Below are positions 1-8,075 of a DNA stretch of 29,160 bases, piece by piece. Source of the stretch: a virus. The notes under the pieces were generated by a model, which was given only the letters and a program-made list of their open reading frames with translations, searched no databases and was not told the DNA's origin. Every line of letters starts with the position of its first letter. The stretch's first letter is position 1. A program made the position numbers and the translations under genes. The DNA lies in IMG/VR virus record IMGVR_UViG_3300032047_002220, positions 1 through 29,160 of that record. One strand, given 5' to 3'.

Positions 1-401
1 CTCAACGAAGCGACGTCTCCCTCGGGGACATCAACCTCGATGTCTTCCATGTCTCCACCCTCTTCAGGGGCATCCATAGGATCCTCTTCCATCTCCGAGT
101 CCATCTCCATTTCTGCGTCTGCAGGAGATTCCTCTTCTGCTTCCATTTCGTCCTCTGCGGCGTAACGCATTTCTTCAAGGTCGTCAGTATCCTCTTCCAT
201 CTTCTTTCGACCTTCTTCGTCTTCTTTGGACGCTCGCATCTCTTCGATGTCTTCCCCCTCATCGAGTTCTTCGTTCTCTTCGAGTTCATTTTCTTCGTCA
301 AAAACGTATGCTTTTTCGTGAATTGGTCTCAGTCCGGCAATTTGCCAAAACCTTCTTGTGGTTGCCTCGTTTAAGAGTGCTTTCTTTGTTCTATTAGACA
401 T
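1..401 (-). CDS. Very acidic phage protein, partial (candidate prohead core/scaffold or internal head protein)
   Basis: The reading frame opens with ATG at 399-401, after a good ribosome binding site (AAGGAG on the minus strand), and runs off the left edge, so only the first 133 residues are visible. The N-terminus (MSNRTKKALLNEATTRRF) is basic and helical. From about residue 34 on, the chain is roughly half Glu and Asp, with many Met and short EEM-type runs and almost no hydrophobic core. From memory, short basic starts of the LLNEATxRRF type followed by acidic tails occur in small structural or prohead-core proteins of marine T4-like phages. That is inference; the visible part holds no catalytic motif. 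It is the last gene of the transcribed series and has its own 78-base AT-rich leader, which is unusual in this window. A scaffold, an acidic inhibitor or a DNA mimic are all possible. Confidence 0.7.
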   Translation of the reverse strand, partial: MSNRTKKALLNEATTRRFWQIAGLRPIHEKAYVFDEENELEENEELDEGEDIEEMRASKEDEEGRKKMEEDTDDLEEMRYAAEDEMEAEEESPADAEMEMDSEMEEDPMDAPEEGGDMEDIEVDVPEGDVASL

Positions 402-479
402 GTCTTTCTCCTTTTAGAAAAATAGTATTTTTGTTAACAATAATAAATAGAATAAACAGTATGAAAAAGAATAGTTAAA
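402..479 (-). promoter_or_regulatory. AT-rich leader, possible promoter for the acidic-protein gene
   Basis: These 78 bases separate the sigma region 4-like gene from the acidic-protein gene, in a genome where most genes overlap. The stretch is very rich in A and T and ends in a clear ribosome binding site (AAGGAG). I see no good TTGACA/TATAAT pair and no exact T4 late element (TATAAATA) on the minus strand. The best pairing is a weak TTAACT-to-TATTCT arrangement about 18 bases apart. A late promoter with an unfamiliar consensus would fit a structural gene here, but the sequence alone does not prove one. Confidence 0.25.
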
Positions 480-752
480 TTATTCTACAAACTGTTTAAG
501 GTTCTTTTTGTGAGTTAGTTTTCTCAAAGCATTAATCTCTATCTGCCTCACCTTCAAATAGTTGATCTGCAAGCGGTCTGCAACTTCATGTAATGTCAAC
601 CCTTTATCACAACCTCCTTTTCCCTTTTCCTCAATCGATATCAAACTACAGTTGTACTCGTCTGGGTAGTCAATCCATTTTCTGCATCCTCCATTTGGAC
701 ACTCTGTTGTCAATTCTTTGCACAGTCGTGCGCACTTTGGCAATTCGCTCAT
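480..752 (-). CDS. Small Cys-rich protein with sigma-70 region 4-like helix-turn-helix
   Basis: This 90-residue protein has two parts. Residues 51-79 match the C-terminal DNA-binding region of sigma-70 factors: a GLTLHEVADRLQ helix, a turn, then VRQIEINALRKL, the typical recognition helix that reads the -35 element. Residues 7-48 hold six cysteines (7, 11, 18, 23, 35, 48), which could bind zinc; the N-terminal CxxxC...C...C arrangement is not part of normal sigma factors. There are no regions 2 or 3, so it cannot be a complete sigma factor. Its likely role is a phage transcription regulator that contacts RNA polymerase or promoter DNA, perhaps switching to middle or late genes. Its ATG shares one base with the stop of the upstream gene (TAATG), and GAGGAG lies upstream. 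Similar small proteins are, from memory, common in marine phages. Confidence 0.75.
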   Translation of the reverse strand: MSELPKCARLCKELTTECPNGGCRKWIDYPDEYNCSLISIEEKGKGGCDKGLTLHEVADRLQINYLKVRQIEINALRKLTHKKNLKQFVE

Positions 753-1090
753 TATATATCTTCATCTCCTCTCTCAATTAAGTCGAAAACAAAGTCAATA
801 TCACACTCAGTTAGACCGAGATCTTGCAGGATTTGGTTACCTTCCTGCATGTCCTCCTTTGTCTTTGCTATCTTTCTCTTACCGATTCTTGCACTCCTCT
901 CTTTCACTTCTGTCACAAATGATATCAAGTTGGGGTCGTTACTTATGTATCCAGTTATGATCGCTCTGAAAAACTGTGACTTGGATAACCCATCTCGGCG
1001 CAACCTCACCACTAGGTCCGCATGTCGCTTGTCAGTGTCCGAGAACATTATTGCCTTCTCGTCACGACCGTATCCGCCACGATAACTCAC
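752..1090 (-). CDS. Conserved phage protein of unknown function, possible ribbon-helix-helix type
   Basis: This is a basic-then-acidic protein of 112 residues. Residues 16-55 (SDTDKRHADLVVRLRRDGLS followed by KSQFFRAIITGY) have the rhythm of a short strand followed by two helices, as in small DNA-binding regulators where such a segment selects the operator. This is only a resemblance. Residues 60-80 are strongly basic, and the C-terminus is acidic. It starts with an ATG that overlaps the GMP reductase-type stop by four bases (ATGA) and is followed by the sigma region 4-like gene with a one-base overlap, so the two proteins should be made together. That pairing suggests a regulatory role, but no function can be assigned. 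I recall related sequences in other large marine phages. Confidence 0.7.
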   Translation of the reverse strand: MSYRGGYGRDEKAIMFSDTDKRHADLVVRLRRDGLSKSQFFRAIITGYISNDPNLISFVTEVKERSARIGKRKIAKTKEDMQEGNQILQDLGLTECDIDFVFDLIERGDEDI

Positions 1091-2085
1091 CTTACCCCCA
1101 AAATGTGCGTACTGCTCTCTACTTGCGATGCTGAAGTTTGTACGATAAATTCAGCACATGCTTGTAGTTGAGTTATATTTCTTGCACCACTGTAAGATAG
1201 TCCGGACCTGATGTTCTGCGTGAGATCATTTATTATATCGATAACAGACCCCTTGTGAGATATTGTTGTAGATATACCCTCCAATGATCTTGCTTCACCT
1301 CTCCAGTCCGTCTGAGCTTCAACTGATGCCATTCCCCTGTATACTTTATATTTATTTCCGTCATTCCCCTGGAACACCTGACCGGGACTCTGATCCGTTC
1401 CCGCCAACATTGAACCAAGCATGACAAAGTCTGCACCAGCAGCGAGGGCCTTGACAATGTCCCCGGCGGTCTTAATTCCGCCATCGGCAATGATTGGTAC
1501 CCCATCCTCATACCCACAAGTCAACACAGATTCGAAAGTTGGAACTCCATGACCTGTCTGTATCCTAGTAGAGCAAATTGATCCGCCACCAATACCGACT
1601 CTCACAGCGTCTGCACCCCATTCCGAAAGTGCCTTATACCCTTTGGGCGTTGCGACGTTGCCAGCAATTATAGTTATTCCTTCCCCATACTTGTCTCTCA
1701 GCGACTTTAAAGCTCGCTCAACCAAACTATGGTGCCCGTGAGCGACATCTAAACAAAAGATGGAGACTTTTGAGTGCTCATGTAGATGAGCGACCCTTTC
1801 CAAGTAATCTCCACTGGCGCCGATTGCTGCAGCAGCATTAAGTGGTGTCATTTGCGCCTGTTCAGATATTGAACAGTACCTATGCGTCACGGCAAGTCCT
1901 CCGAGTTCACCTATCGCTGAAGCCATCTCTGCACCTGTAACTGTATCCATTGGACTGGATATGATCGGTAGTTGATATCGGCGGTTGCGAATATTTCTAG
2001 AGATATCAACCTCAGACCTGGACTCGATGTTACTAAACTGTGGTGCCAACAGCACGTCGTCAAAACTATGCGTCGGTCTTCTCAT
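1087..2085 (-). CDS. guaC: GMP reductase / IMP dehydrogenase family enzyme, GMP reductase type favoured
   Basis: A 332-residue TIM-barrel enzyme of purine nucleotide interconversion. The family signature [11 protein letters not shown] lies at residues 164-174, with catalytic Cys171 and Thr173. SSPMDTVT (43-50), DVAHGH (113-118), [10 protein letters not shown] (200-209) and MLGSMLAGT (222-230) complete the barrel. There are no CBS domains, which most cellular IMP dehydrogenases carry. Between YRGMAS and the conserved Glu269 there are only about 14 residues. IMP dehydrogenases have a longer mobile flap there, with an Arg-Tyr pair that drives hydrolysis, and that pair is missing here. This favours GMP reductase (GMP to IMP with NADPH), which would recycle host guanylate towards other purines. 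The assignment rests on that reading alone. ATG start with a strong AGGAGG; it overlaps the upstream gene by 20 bases. Confidence 0.85.
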   Translation of the reverse strand: MRRPTHSFDDVLLAPQFSNIESRSEVDISRNIRNRRYQLPIISSPMDTVTGAEMASAIGELGGLAVTHRYCSISEQAQMTPLNAAAAIGASGDYLERVAHLHEHSKVSIFCLDVAHGHHSLVERALKSLRDKYGEGITIIAGNVATPKGYKALSEWGADAVRVGIGGGSICSTRIQTGHGVPTFESVLTCGYEDGVPIIADGGIKTAGDIVKALAAGADFVMLGSMLAGTDQSPGQVFQGNDGNKYKVYRGMASVEAQTDWRGEARSLEGISTTISHKGSVIDIINDLTQNIRSGLSYSGARNITQLQACAEFIVQTSASQVESSTHILGVR

Positions 2086-2341
2086 TGCGTACCTCCTCTT
2101 GCAGATCTTTTATGAACTTAGTTGCTGATTCCCAACAAGTTGGGCAGTAAAGATTTACCTTATCTTCTTTTTCTCTCACCACTACATTCCAGGTCATCGC
2201 TTGCTCTTTGTTAGATCGATCATATGGTTCGAAGCACGTCAAGCAGTGGTCTGGTATTTTGTCGAAAAGGTTCAATGTCCGCTTCATATCTTTTTTGGAC
2301 TGCTTTTGTTTCGACCTTCTGATCTTTCTAGACGCTCCCAT
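2066..2341 (-). CDS. Small zinc-ribbon-like conserved phage protein
   Basis: This 91-residue protein has a very basic N-terminus (residues 5-22), then two CxxC pairs at residues 33/36 and 66/69. They are separated by 29 residues that include a conserved-looking TWNVVVREKE stretch. The arrangement is that of a small zinc ribbon able to bind one Zn2+. Such folds are often found in nucleic acid-binding or protein-adaptor proteins. I recall very similar short proteins in many T4-like marine phages, but without a known role. The start chosen is the ATG at 2339-2341, which shares one base with the dUTPase stop (TGATG). A GTG one codon earlier would add one residue. It sits between dUTPase and the GMP reductase-type gene in the nucleotide-metabolism run. 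Confidence 0.75.
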   Translation of the reverse strand: MGASRKIRRSKQKQSKKDMKRTLNLFDKIPDHCLTCFEPYDRSNKEQAMTWNVVVREKEDKVNLYCPTCWESATKFIKDLQEEVRNEKTDA

Positions 2342-2802
2342 CACAAACCCGTGGATCCAAACCCGCCGTGGCCACGAGAAGTGTTGGTTGGATATATTTT
2401 ATCCTGCTTGATCTCACGAAGACCCGGTTGCTCTATTCTCACAAAAACTCCCTGGGCGATTTTTTGACCAGGTTCGATATATTGAATGTTTTTGCCTACG
2501 TTTTGCAGATTTACAAATATTTCTCCATCATAACCTTCATCAACAACACAGGCGCCTGTAATCAATTGTGTCTTCGTAGCTATGCCAGACTTGTTCATTA
2601 TCTGTAGCATGCAACCCGATGGGACCTCCATTTTTATCCCCGTCTCCAACAACATACTGTCTCCCGGTTTGACCCTGACTGCTGCGCCTTCGACGGGACA
2701 AAAGAAAAAGTCCATCCCAGCATCAGTTCTATGGGCACGTGACGGAATCTTTGCTTCTGGTCGAACTTTATAAACATTGACAAAATTCTCTTCCCAAGTC
2801 AT
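2341..2802 (-). CDS. dut: dUTP diphosphatase (dUTPase)
   Basis: A 153-residue homotrimeric-type dUTPase, the usual length, that converts dUTP to dUMP and pyrophosphate. This keeps uracil out of phage DNA and feeds dUMP to thymidylate synthase (ThyX is also encoded here). All five family motifs are visible: DAGMDFF (27-33) with the metal-binding Asp; NKSGIA (70-75) with the catalytic Ser, although the usual Arg before it is Lys; the motif 3 block GACVVDEGYDGEI (83-95) with the catalytic Asp and the uracil-stacking Tyr; PGQKIAQGV (111-119); and the glycine-rich arm RGHGGFGSTG (143-152), which closes over the nucleotide. ATG start with GAGGAGGT upstream; four-base overlap with the HAD phosphatase gene. 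Confidence 0.95.
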   Translation of the reverse strand: MTWEENFVNVYKVRPEAKIPSRAHRTDAGMDFFFCPVEGAAVRVKPGDSMLLETGIKMEVPSGCMLQIMNKSGIATKTQLITGACVVDEGYDGEIFVNLQNVGKNIQYIEPGQKIAQGVFVRIEQPGLREIKQDKIYPTNTSRGHGGFGSTGL

Positions 2803-3179
2803 CTTACCACCTCCTCTGTAGCACCTACCACCACTCTCTTCAATCCCTTATCTCTCTCTACATTGAACGCAATTGCACGATATCCCTTGTTTGCTGGATC
2901 CATGTCGTTAATCAAATATCTGGGTCCTCTCTCGATGCCCATCAGCAACTTATCCCATGGAACGTCCCTCAGGAGAAGTTCCTTTACGGTATGATTCCGA
3001 TACTCTTCTGGTCTGGCGGTTGTGAACACAATCATACACCCCTCTCTTTTCCACTTCTTCAACTTCTCCAATGCTCCTGGAGTCATGACTGGTTTCGTAG
3101 TCTTAAGTGTCTCAAACTTTCTATACTCAAATATCGTCCCATCAATATCGCAAAATATTGTCCTATTCTTCTTTGTCAT
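2799..3179 (-). CDS. HAD-family phosphatase (phage polynucleotide-phosphatase-like)
   Basis: A compact 126-residue haloacid dehalogenase-fold hydrolase. Motif I is DIDGT (residues 11-15), whose first Asp is the nucleophile and whose second is the acid/base. Motif II is TTAR (53-56), with the phosphate-binding Thr. Motif IV is in INDMDP (about 90-95), which would hold the Mg2+-binding acidic residues. There is no cap insertion, as in the phosphatase half of T4 polynucleotide kinase and in small phage HAD proteins. The substrate cannot be read from the sequence: a nucleotide, a nucleic acid 3' phosphate or a sugar phosphate are possible, and its place beside dUTPase suggests nucleotides. ATG start behind TAGGAGG; the stop overlaps the dUTPase start by four bases. 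Confidence 0.85.
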   Translation of the reverse strand: MTKKNRTIFCDIDGTIFEYRKFETLKTTKPVMTPGALEKLKKWKREGCMIVFTTARPEEYRNHTVKELLLRDVPWDKLLMGIERGPRYLINDMDPANKGYRAIAFNVERDKGLKRVVVGATEEVVR

Positions 3180-3188
3180 ATGTACCTC

Positions 3189-3821
3189 CTAGCACACGCT
3201 CTTGTTCAAATCTTGTTCACTTATCAATGTATATGTAAATGAGTTGCCCCACTTGTCAGCAGACTTGTTACAAGTGTCCATAAACTCATAGAAGTCCTTG
3301 CTACTCTGAAACACCTGACATCCTGCCGATACTCCGCCGGTATACTCTCGCTCGTCTGAACCGAACTGTCGGTGAATGTTGATGCCGTACATGCCCTCGT
3401 CTTCTGGTCCCACATAGTCTGGCGTAGAGTCCCTATTGTCGTCTCGCCACACACGTACCTTGCCAGAGCGCTGGCAGAGTGCAGTGTATTTTCGTTTACC
3501 TCCGTGGGTATCGATCTTATATGTCGAACGATATTGCCCCGGAACTAGGATCGCTGTGCCCTTTGAGTTGATTGGGCGCTTGAGAATATTCATACCAGGT
3601 TCAGTTGTCGCTGGGTAAATATCACACACCCACTCTCCACCTACCTTATACAAGAGGTTGATGAAGTCATCAAACTTTGTTGCATCACCTGATTCATTTC
3701 TCACTCCGACGATGTTCAAGTTGTAGTCGCCATTTTCAAAAAAGGCGTAACCCTTACTCTCAAAAGCAACCTTATATTGGTCAGCAATAATCTTTGCCGA
3801 CAGTCCCTTAAGTCTAGACAT
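3189..3821 (-). CDS. L,D-transpeptidase (YkuD)-like protein, candidate cell-wall enzyme
   Basis: A 210-residue protein whose C-terminal half carries an L,D-transpeptidase-like catalytic signature. His150 in GINIHR is followed 14 residues later by SAGCQVF, with Ser165 and the predicted nucleophile Cys168. The classic signature is HxGT...S.GC. The usual His before Gly-Cys is replaced by Ala, as in a branch of phage and bacterial proteins I recall only loosely. Middle residues (PGQYRSTYKIDTHGGKRKYTAL and RDDN) look like the beta-rich part of this fold. The family forms or cuts 3-3 crosslinks in peptidoglycan; a lysis or entry role in a phage is inference. There is no signal peptide, so it would need a holin or virion delivery. 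It starts at ATG behind a strong AGGAGGA, ten bases downstream of the polymerase gene. Confidence 0.65.
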   Translation of the reverse strand: MSRLKGLSAKIIADQYKVAFESKGYAFFENGDYNLNIVGVRNESGDATKFDDFINLLYKVGGEWVCDIYPATTEPGMNILKRPINSKGTAILVPGQYRSTYKIDTHGGKRKYTALCQRSGKVRVWRDDNRDSTPDYVGPEDEGMYGINIHRQFGSDEREYTGGVSAGCQVFQSSKDFYEFMDTCNKSADKWGNSFTYTLISEQDLNKSVC

Positions 3822-3832
3822 TGTGTTTCCTC

Positions 3833-6800
3833 CTATGCTAATATCTTAAACATTTTTCTAACCGACCTTGTACTAAATCCCCACTGAGCATCCCAGTTCA
3901 ATCTAGCCATATAAGGTCTGTTAATATAAATCTTGTCCTTATTGGGGTCCACACCCCAACACTTAATTGTATTTTCTTCCGAATTAGTGTCAATCACTTT
4001 TACCAGATAAAACAGTTTACCATTTTTCGTCTTCTTTTGCAAGACTTCTCTTGGTATAAACCAACAAACTTGCAATTCTTGATCAAACTCCGAAATAGGG
4101 GGTATCATCATTTCATCGAGGCGAGACTGAAGCGCTTCGTCGACAACAGAACTGACAGGGAAAACACCAACCAAATTGACAAGATGTTGTAACTTCTCCG
4201 CCTCAGTGAAATCTCCTTCGGGTTCAAATCGTTCTATGTTTTCAAGCAGGTTCTTCTCCTTTCTTGGGCGTTCGACAGCAACTGCGGACCAAAAGTGCTT
4301 TAATCCCGAAAATCTTTCATCCATGAGGCAGTTAAGTGCCTGACTTAGTGTCAACGCATTAACCGCCTTCTTATTCAGTTTGGAATATACAATATTCTCG
4401 TTAAATAGAAACTCCTCTACCGTACTAAACGGTCTGTTTTCTATGATTTGTGCAATAGCGGTTGACCCCAAACCTTTAATTGACGACAAGGGTTGTATAA
4501 GAGTCTTACCGTCTTTGCTGATCTCCCACCTCACGCCAGACGTGTTAACGTTTAGTGGTTCAATGTTATATCCATATGATTTCGCAACATTGATTGCTCG
4601 CTCCTTTCTCTTGTCCGGTTCCTTATCTAAAAATGCTGCCAACCAGCATTCAGGATAATAGTTAAGAAGATAAGCACACTGATAAGACAGCACGCAATAG
4701 GAAACAGCGTGAGACTTATTGAAACCATATCCAGAAAAATATTCAAACTTTTCCCACAATTCTTTCGCTTCATGTTGCTTCAACCCCCTTTCTATACATC
4801 CTCTACGAAATTTATCGTAGATCTTATCTTTTTCTTGTTGTACGGCACCAGTTCCCTTCTTGGTGAGCAACTTACGTAGTTTGTTACCCTCATCTAGGGA
4901 CAGGTTTTTGCCAAGTTTGTGGGCAAGCATGGCAATCTGTTCCTGAAAGATGAGAAATCCATAAGTTTCAGAGGTTATGTCACGCACCTCTTCACTCAAA
5001 TATTCCACATCTCCCGGATTCTCTTTCGCCCCTATGTACATCTTATCCACACCTGCTGACAGTGGTCCTGGGCGATAGATCGACGTGATTGCCGCTAGGT
5101 CTGTGATGTTGTTTGGTTTAGCGTGCTTACAGAAAGATTGAGCACCACCTTCGGTAAATTGAAAAATACCTGCCCACTTACCTTCATGAAATACATTTTT
5201 CCATACCGCATCGTCCGCCAGGTCAATTCTCTCTGGATGTAAATTGGTCTCATAAAAAGATTTTATGTCCTCAAATGTAGGATTTTCGATATTCTCGTAT
5301 CGCACAAGTATGTGTCTAATTGCATCTTCCATCATTCTCAAAGATGCTAATCCGAGAATGTCAAATTTGATAAAACCCATGGGTTCAAGGTGTCGAACGT
5401 TTTGACCCTCTGACCAAGGGGTTTGTCGTACACCGCCTGAGTTGATAAGAGGCATCCACTCATTCAGGTTCTCCCCAATAACGACGCCACCGGCATGTCT
5501 AGAAGCAGACCTCGTTTGACCATACAGTTTGTTTACATGTGTTTCCACTTCCGGGTACTTTTCCAGAAACTTCTGTAAAGACTCTGAGTATTGCATGAGT
5601 TCTTCAAACGTAGGATTGTACACACCAGCGGTTATACCGTGCGCTTTTTTTGCCAAAGGTGTTGCCTCATAGACCATCTTGTTTGTAACTGCGTTAACCT
5701 CAGAAAACTCTATCTTGTAGAACTTTGAGATATCTTTCACGAGGGATCTAAGTTGCAGTGTATTCCAATTTGTGATAGGCACCACAACGTTATCGCCCCA
5801 TTCTTCGATAAGTTTTTCTTTCAGGACCATCGGGTCGGAAACGTCATAATCGATATCGGGATATCCCGTGCCACCTTTTGTCATAAAACGCTCAAATTGG
5901 AGTCCGTAACGAATCGGATCAATTTGAGTGATACCTAAGGCATAGGCAACCAGAGAACCCGCCGCAGAACCTCTTCCTGGCGCTGTGAGTTGCATTCTCG
6001 TTGCCTCTTCTGCAATCTTCTTCATAGTCAAGAAATACTTGCTAAACCCACGATCCTCAATCACATTGACTTCATATTTAAGTCTCTCTATGTACTCATC
6101 CTTGTCATGAAACCCTTTCTCTTTGGCACCAGCTACGCATAAGACTGCTAATGCTTGACCGGCAGACTGTCCTTCGGGCACAACAAAATCAGGAAGTCGT
6201 ACAGTATTATCTGGCATGAATTCATCTATCAGATCGTGAGCGATGTCGTACGTACTAGTAATCGATTTAAGCACTAAGTCGTCATCGTATTCAACACCCG
6301 CTTCCGCTGAGTACTTCTTGTAACTCTCCCACATTTGTTGTCCATTCTTAGGGTATAGTTCATACCCAATTTCCTCGACATCAATGGGCAGTTCATCACT
6401 TAACCACTCCACCTTTCGACCAAGAAATCCAAGGCGTTTATATAACTCTCTATCCTTCCACGCTTCTGGTGAATAGTAGTGTGAGTCCGCTGTGGAAATC
6501 AATTCGATACCAAACTCATAGTGCATCTGAATGATAAACTGGTTCAGCGTATGCTGTTCTGGAACATTGTTCCATTGCAATTCACCGTACCACCTGCCAC
6601 CAAAGATAGACTGCATCTTCTGCGTTGTCTTGCGCATAGCGTCAAGAACGGCGTCCTCACCATCATCTCGATTTTGCCAATAGTCTCCAGCATACACACC
6701 ACCGAGGCATGCCGACGCTGCTATCACCCCTTCGCTGTGCTTTCTCAGCAAGGCATAATCAATGCGAGGATATCGATAAAAGTTATCACCCGTGTAAGAC

Positions 6801-7264
6801 TTTGATATCATCTTATAGATATTTTGAAGTCCCTTCTGGTTTTGTGCTAAGAGAATCATGTGACTTCTTCTGTTCAGCGCTGACTTCATCTTCTTTTTAG
6901 AAGCTTCGTTCTCCACCGTTGTGCCAGACTGAGCATCCTTCAGTTTTGATCCCCGCTTATTCTTGGTCTCCTCCCTTGCCTTATCGTATTCCTGTTTCCA
7001 GTTAGCAATGCTTGGCACAAAGTATGCTTCACAACCAAAAATCGGTTTAAAGTCACGACCCTCGCTCTTCATCTTCTTTGCGTGTAGTACCTGATATGCC
7101 AAACCATTTGCATTGCCATGATCAGTCAGGGCGAGAGCGTCCATCCCGTTTTCATATGCAAAGTCCATGTGCTGCTGGGGATACCCCAAGGCATCAAATA
7201 TGGATCCCGCAACAGAGTGTGCATGCAACCCAACAAATGGGATCGACGTTTGTACGTCAGTCAT
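3833..7264 (-). CDS. dnaE: DNA polymerase III alpha subunit (C-family replicative polymerase with PHP domain)
   Basis: An 1143-residue polymerase, close to the length of bacterial DnaE. The N-terminal PHP domain (about 10-265) keeps all nine residues expected to bind metals in active PHP domains: His14, His16, Asp48, His49, Glu79, His135, Cys186, Asp260 and His262. The palm has PGRGSAAGSLVAYALG (429-444), PDIDYD (469-474) with Asp470 and Asp472, and KFDILGL (633-639) with Asp635, which together give the three catalytic Asp. The fingers include an SYRPGPL-like segment (SIYRPGPLS) and GYGFNKSHAVSY. A helix-hairpin-helix (SSIKGLGSTAIAQI) and an OB-like C-terminus follow. It replaces the family B polymerase that T4 uses. 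No separate proofreading subunit is seen in the window. ATG start; eight-base overlap with the upstream gene. Confidence 0.97.
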   Translation of the reverse strand: MTDVQTSIPFVGLHAHSVAGSIFDALGYPQQHMDFAYENGMDALALTDHGNANGLAYQVLHAKKMKSEGRDFKPIFGCEAYFVPSIANWKQEYDKAREETKNKRGSKLKDAQSGTTVENEASKKKMKSALNRRSHMILLAQNQKGLQNIYKMISKSYTGDNFYRYPRIDYALLRKHSEGVIAASACLGGVYAGDYWQNRDDGEDAVLDAMRKTTQKMQSIFGGRWYGELQWNNVPEQHTLNQFIIQMHYEFGIELISTADSHYYSPEAWKDRELYKRLGFLGRKVEWLSDELPIDVEEIGYELYPKNGQQMWESYKKYSAEAGVEYDDDLVLKSITSTYDIAHDLIDEFMPDNTVRLPDFVVPEGQSAGQALAVLCVAGAKEKGFHDKDEYIERLKYEVNVIEDRGFSKYFLTMKKIAEEATRMQLTAPGRGSAAGSLVAYALGITQIDPIRYGLQFERFMTKGGTGYPDIDYDVSDPMVLKEKLIEEWGDNVVVPITNWNTLQLRSLVKDISKFYKIEFSEVNAVTNKMVYEATPLAKKAHGITAGVYNPTFEELMQYSESLQKFLEKYPEVETHVNKLYGQTRSASRHAGGVVIGENLNEWMPLINSGGVRQTPWSEGQNVRHLEPMGFIKFDILGLASLRMMEDAIRHILVRYENIENPTFEDIKSFYETNLHPERIDLADDAVWKNVFHEGKWAGIFQFTEGGAQSFCKHAKPNNITDLAAITSIYRPGPLSAGVDKMYIGAKENPGDVEYLSEEVRDITSETYGFLIFQEQIAMLAHKLGKNLSLDEGNKLRKLLTKKGTGAVQQEKDKIYDKFRRGCIERGLKQHEAKELWEKFEYFSGYGFNKSHAVSYCVLSYQCAYLLNYYPECWLAAFLDKEPDKRKERAINVAKSYGYNIEPLNVNTSGVRWEISKDGKTLIQPLSSIKGLGSTAIAQIIENRPFSTVEEFLFNENIVYSKLNKKAVNALTLSQALNCLMDERFSGLKHFWSAVAVERPRKEKNLLENIERFEPEGDFTEAEKLQHLVNLVGVFPVSSVVDEALQSRLDEMMIPPISEFDQELQVCWFIPREVLQKKTKNGKLFYLVKVIDTNSEENTIKCWGVDPNKDKIYINRPYMARLNWDAQWGFSTRSVRKMFKILA

Positions 7265-8075
7265 CTAATTTCCTTTCTTGCTTCTTGAAAGCGCTTGTAA
7301 AACAAAACCTATATTTTGGATATATGTCGATGGGATCGATCCACATATCTTTGTATCCGGACCATTGCTGTATGTTATGATACTTATCTACTCCGCAAGT
7401 CCTTATATTCTTTCTTACTATATCATTATCTAAAATTAAGTCAAGAGTAAAATCAGAATTTACACTATTTTTTTTAAATAAATAAGAGCAGTGCTTGACC
7501 TCATCCACGCCCAAACAGAACCCTAAGTTTTCGCCGTCCAAAGCAGTGAGTCCATCATGCTCCAGAAAGAAACTTCCCTCTTCCTTGATTAGAGACCTCT
7601 TGACTTCCGGATTATACACTCCGTAGGGACTTGATATGTAATATCGATGAGGCGCAACCCACTTTGATATGTTACTACTCACATGAAAACTAGCATGTAT
7701 ACCATCGATGACAGACACGCCCAGGCCTGACTTATCCTGGTGTTTGAACGAAAGCGGTGCATACATAATAGGCACCACCCTCCTGTTCTCTTGAGGGTAT
7801 TTTGAGTGATGCGAACGTTCGTAATCGTGCATGTTCATGACAAATTCTCCACAGATCTTTTTCAACAAGAGTGCCTGCGAGTCATCACAAACAACCCAGA
7901 TCGTGTTACATCCCGCATATGCACATTCCACTATCGATCTTTGAATGTTGTAAAATCCGTTAGCAATTGGCAGAGCCGATGGTGGCAATATCAAATCGAT
8001 GTCCGACTGGACTCTAGATATTGGTATGATTCCTGCGATATGTTTTGAGGATGATGCCTCTGTCATGGTGCTCAT
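7257..8075 (-). CDS. Nucleotidyltransferase-like conserved marine-phage protein
   Basis: This 272-residue protein begins like a nucleotide-sugar or NTP transferase: HIAGIIPISR (residues 12-21), LPIANGFYNIQRSIVECA (35-52), then GCNTIWVVCDD (55-65). This is the order of an N-terminal Rossmann-like strand and a second strand with an acidic end. The canonical GxGTRLxPLT loop is not preserved, so catalysis is uncertain. The middle part KWVAPHRYYISSPYGVYNP (137-155) is, from memory, highly conserved in T4-like cyanophages and other marine phages, where the protein is usually left hypothetical or called a nucleotidyltransferase. ATG start at 8073-8075; it overlaps the upstream unknown gene by 62 bases. 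A second ATG at 8066 is possible. It overlaps the polymerase gene by eight bases, so it is coexpressed with replication. Confidence 0.75.
   Translation of the reverse strand: MSTMTEASSSKHIAGIIPISRVQSDIDLILPPSALPIANGFYNIQRSIVECAYAGCNTIWVVCDDSQALLLKKICGEFVMNMHDYERSHHSKYPQENRRVVPIMYAPLSFKHQDKSGLGVSVIDGIHASFHVSSNISKWVAPHRYYISSPYGVYNPEVKRSLIKEEGSFFLEHDGLTALDGENLGFCLGVDEVKHCSYLFKKNSVNSDFTLDLILDNDIVRKNIRTCGVDKYHNIQQWSGYKDMWIDPIDIYPKYRFCFTSAFKKQERKLDD

Noticed and set aside
2-301. 99-residue Lys/Arg-rich minus-strand frame
   Set aside because: It is a shifted-frame shadow of the acidic-protein gene: GAA/GAG-rich codons read out of frame give Lys and Arg. The acidic frame has an ATG with a good ribosome binding site.
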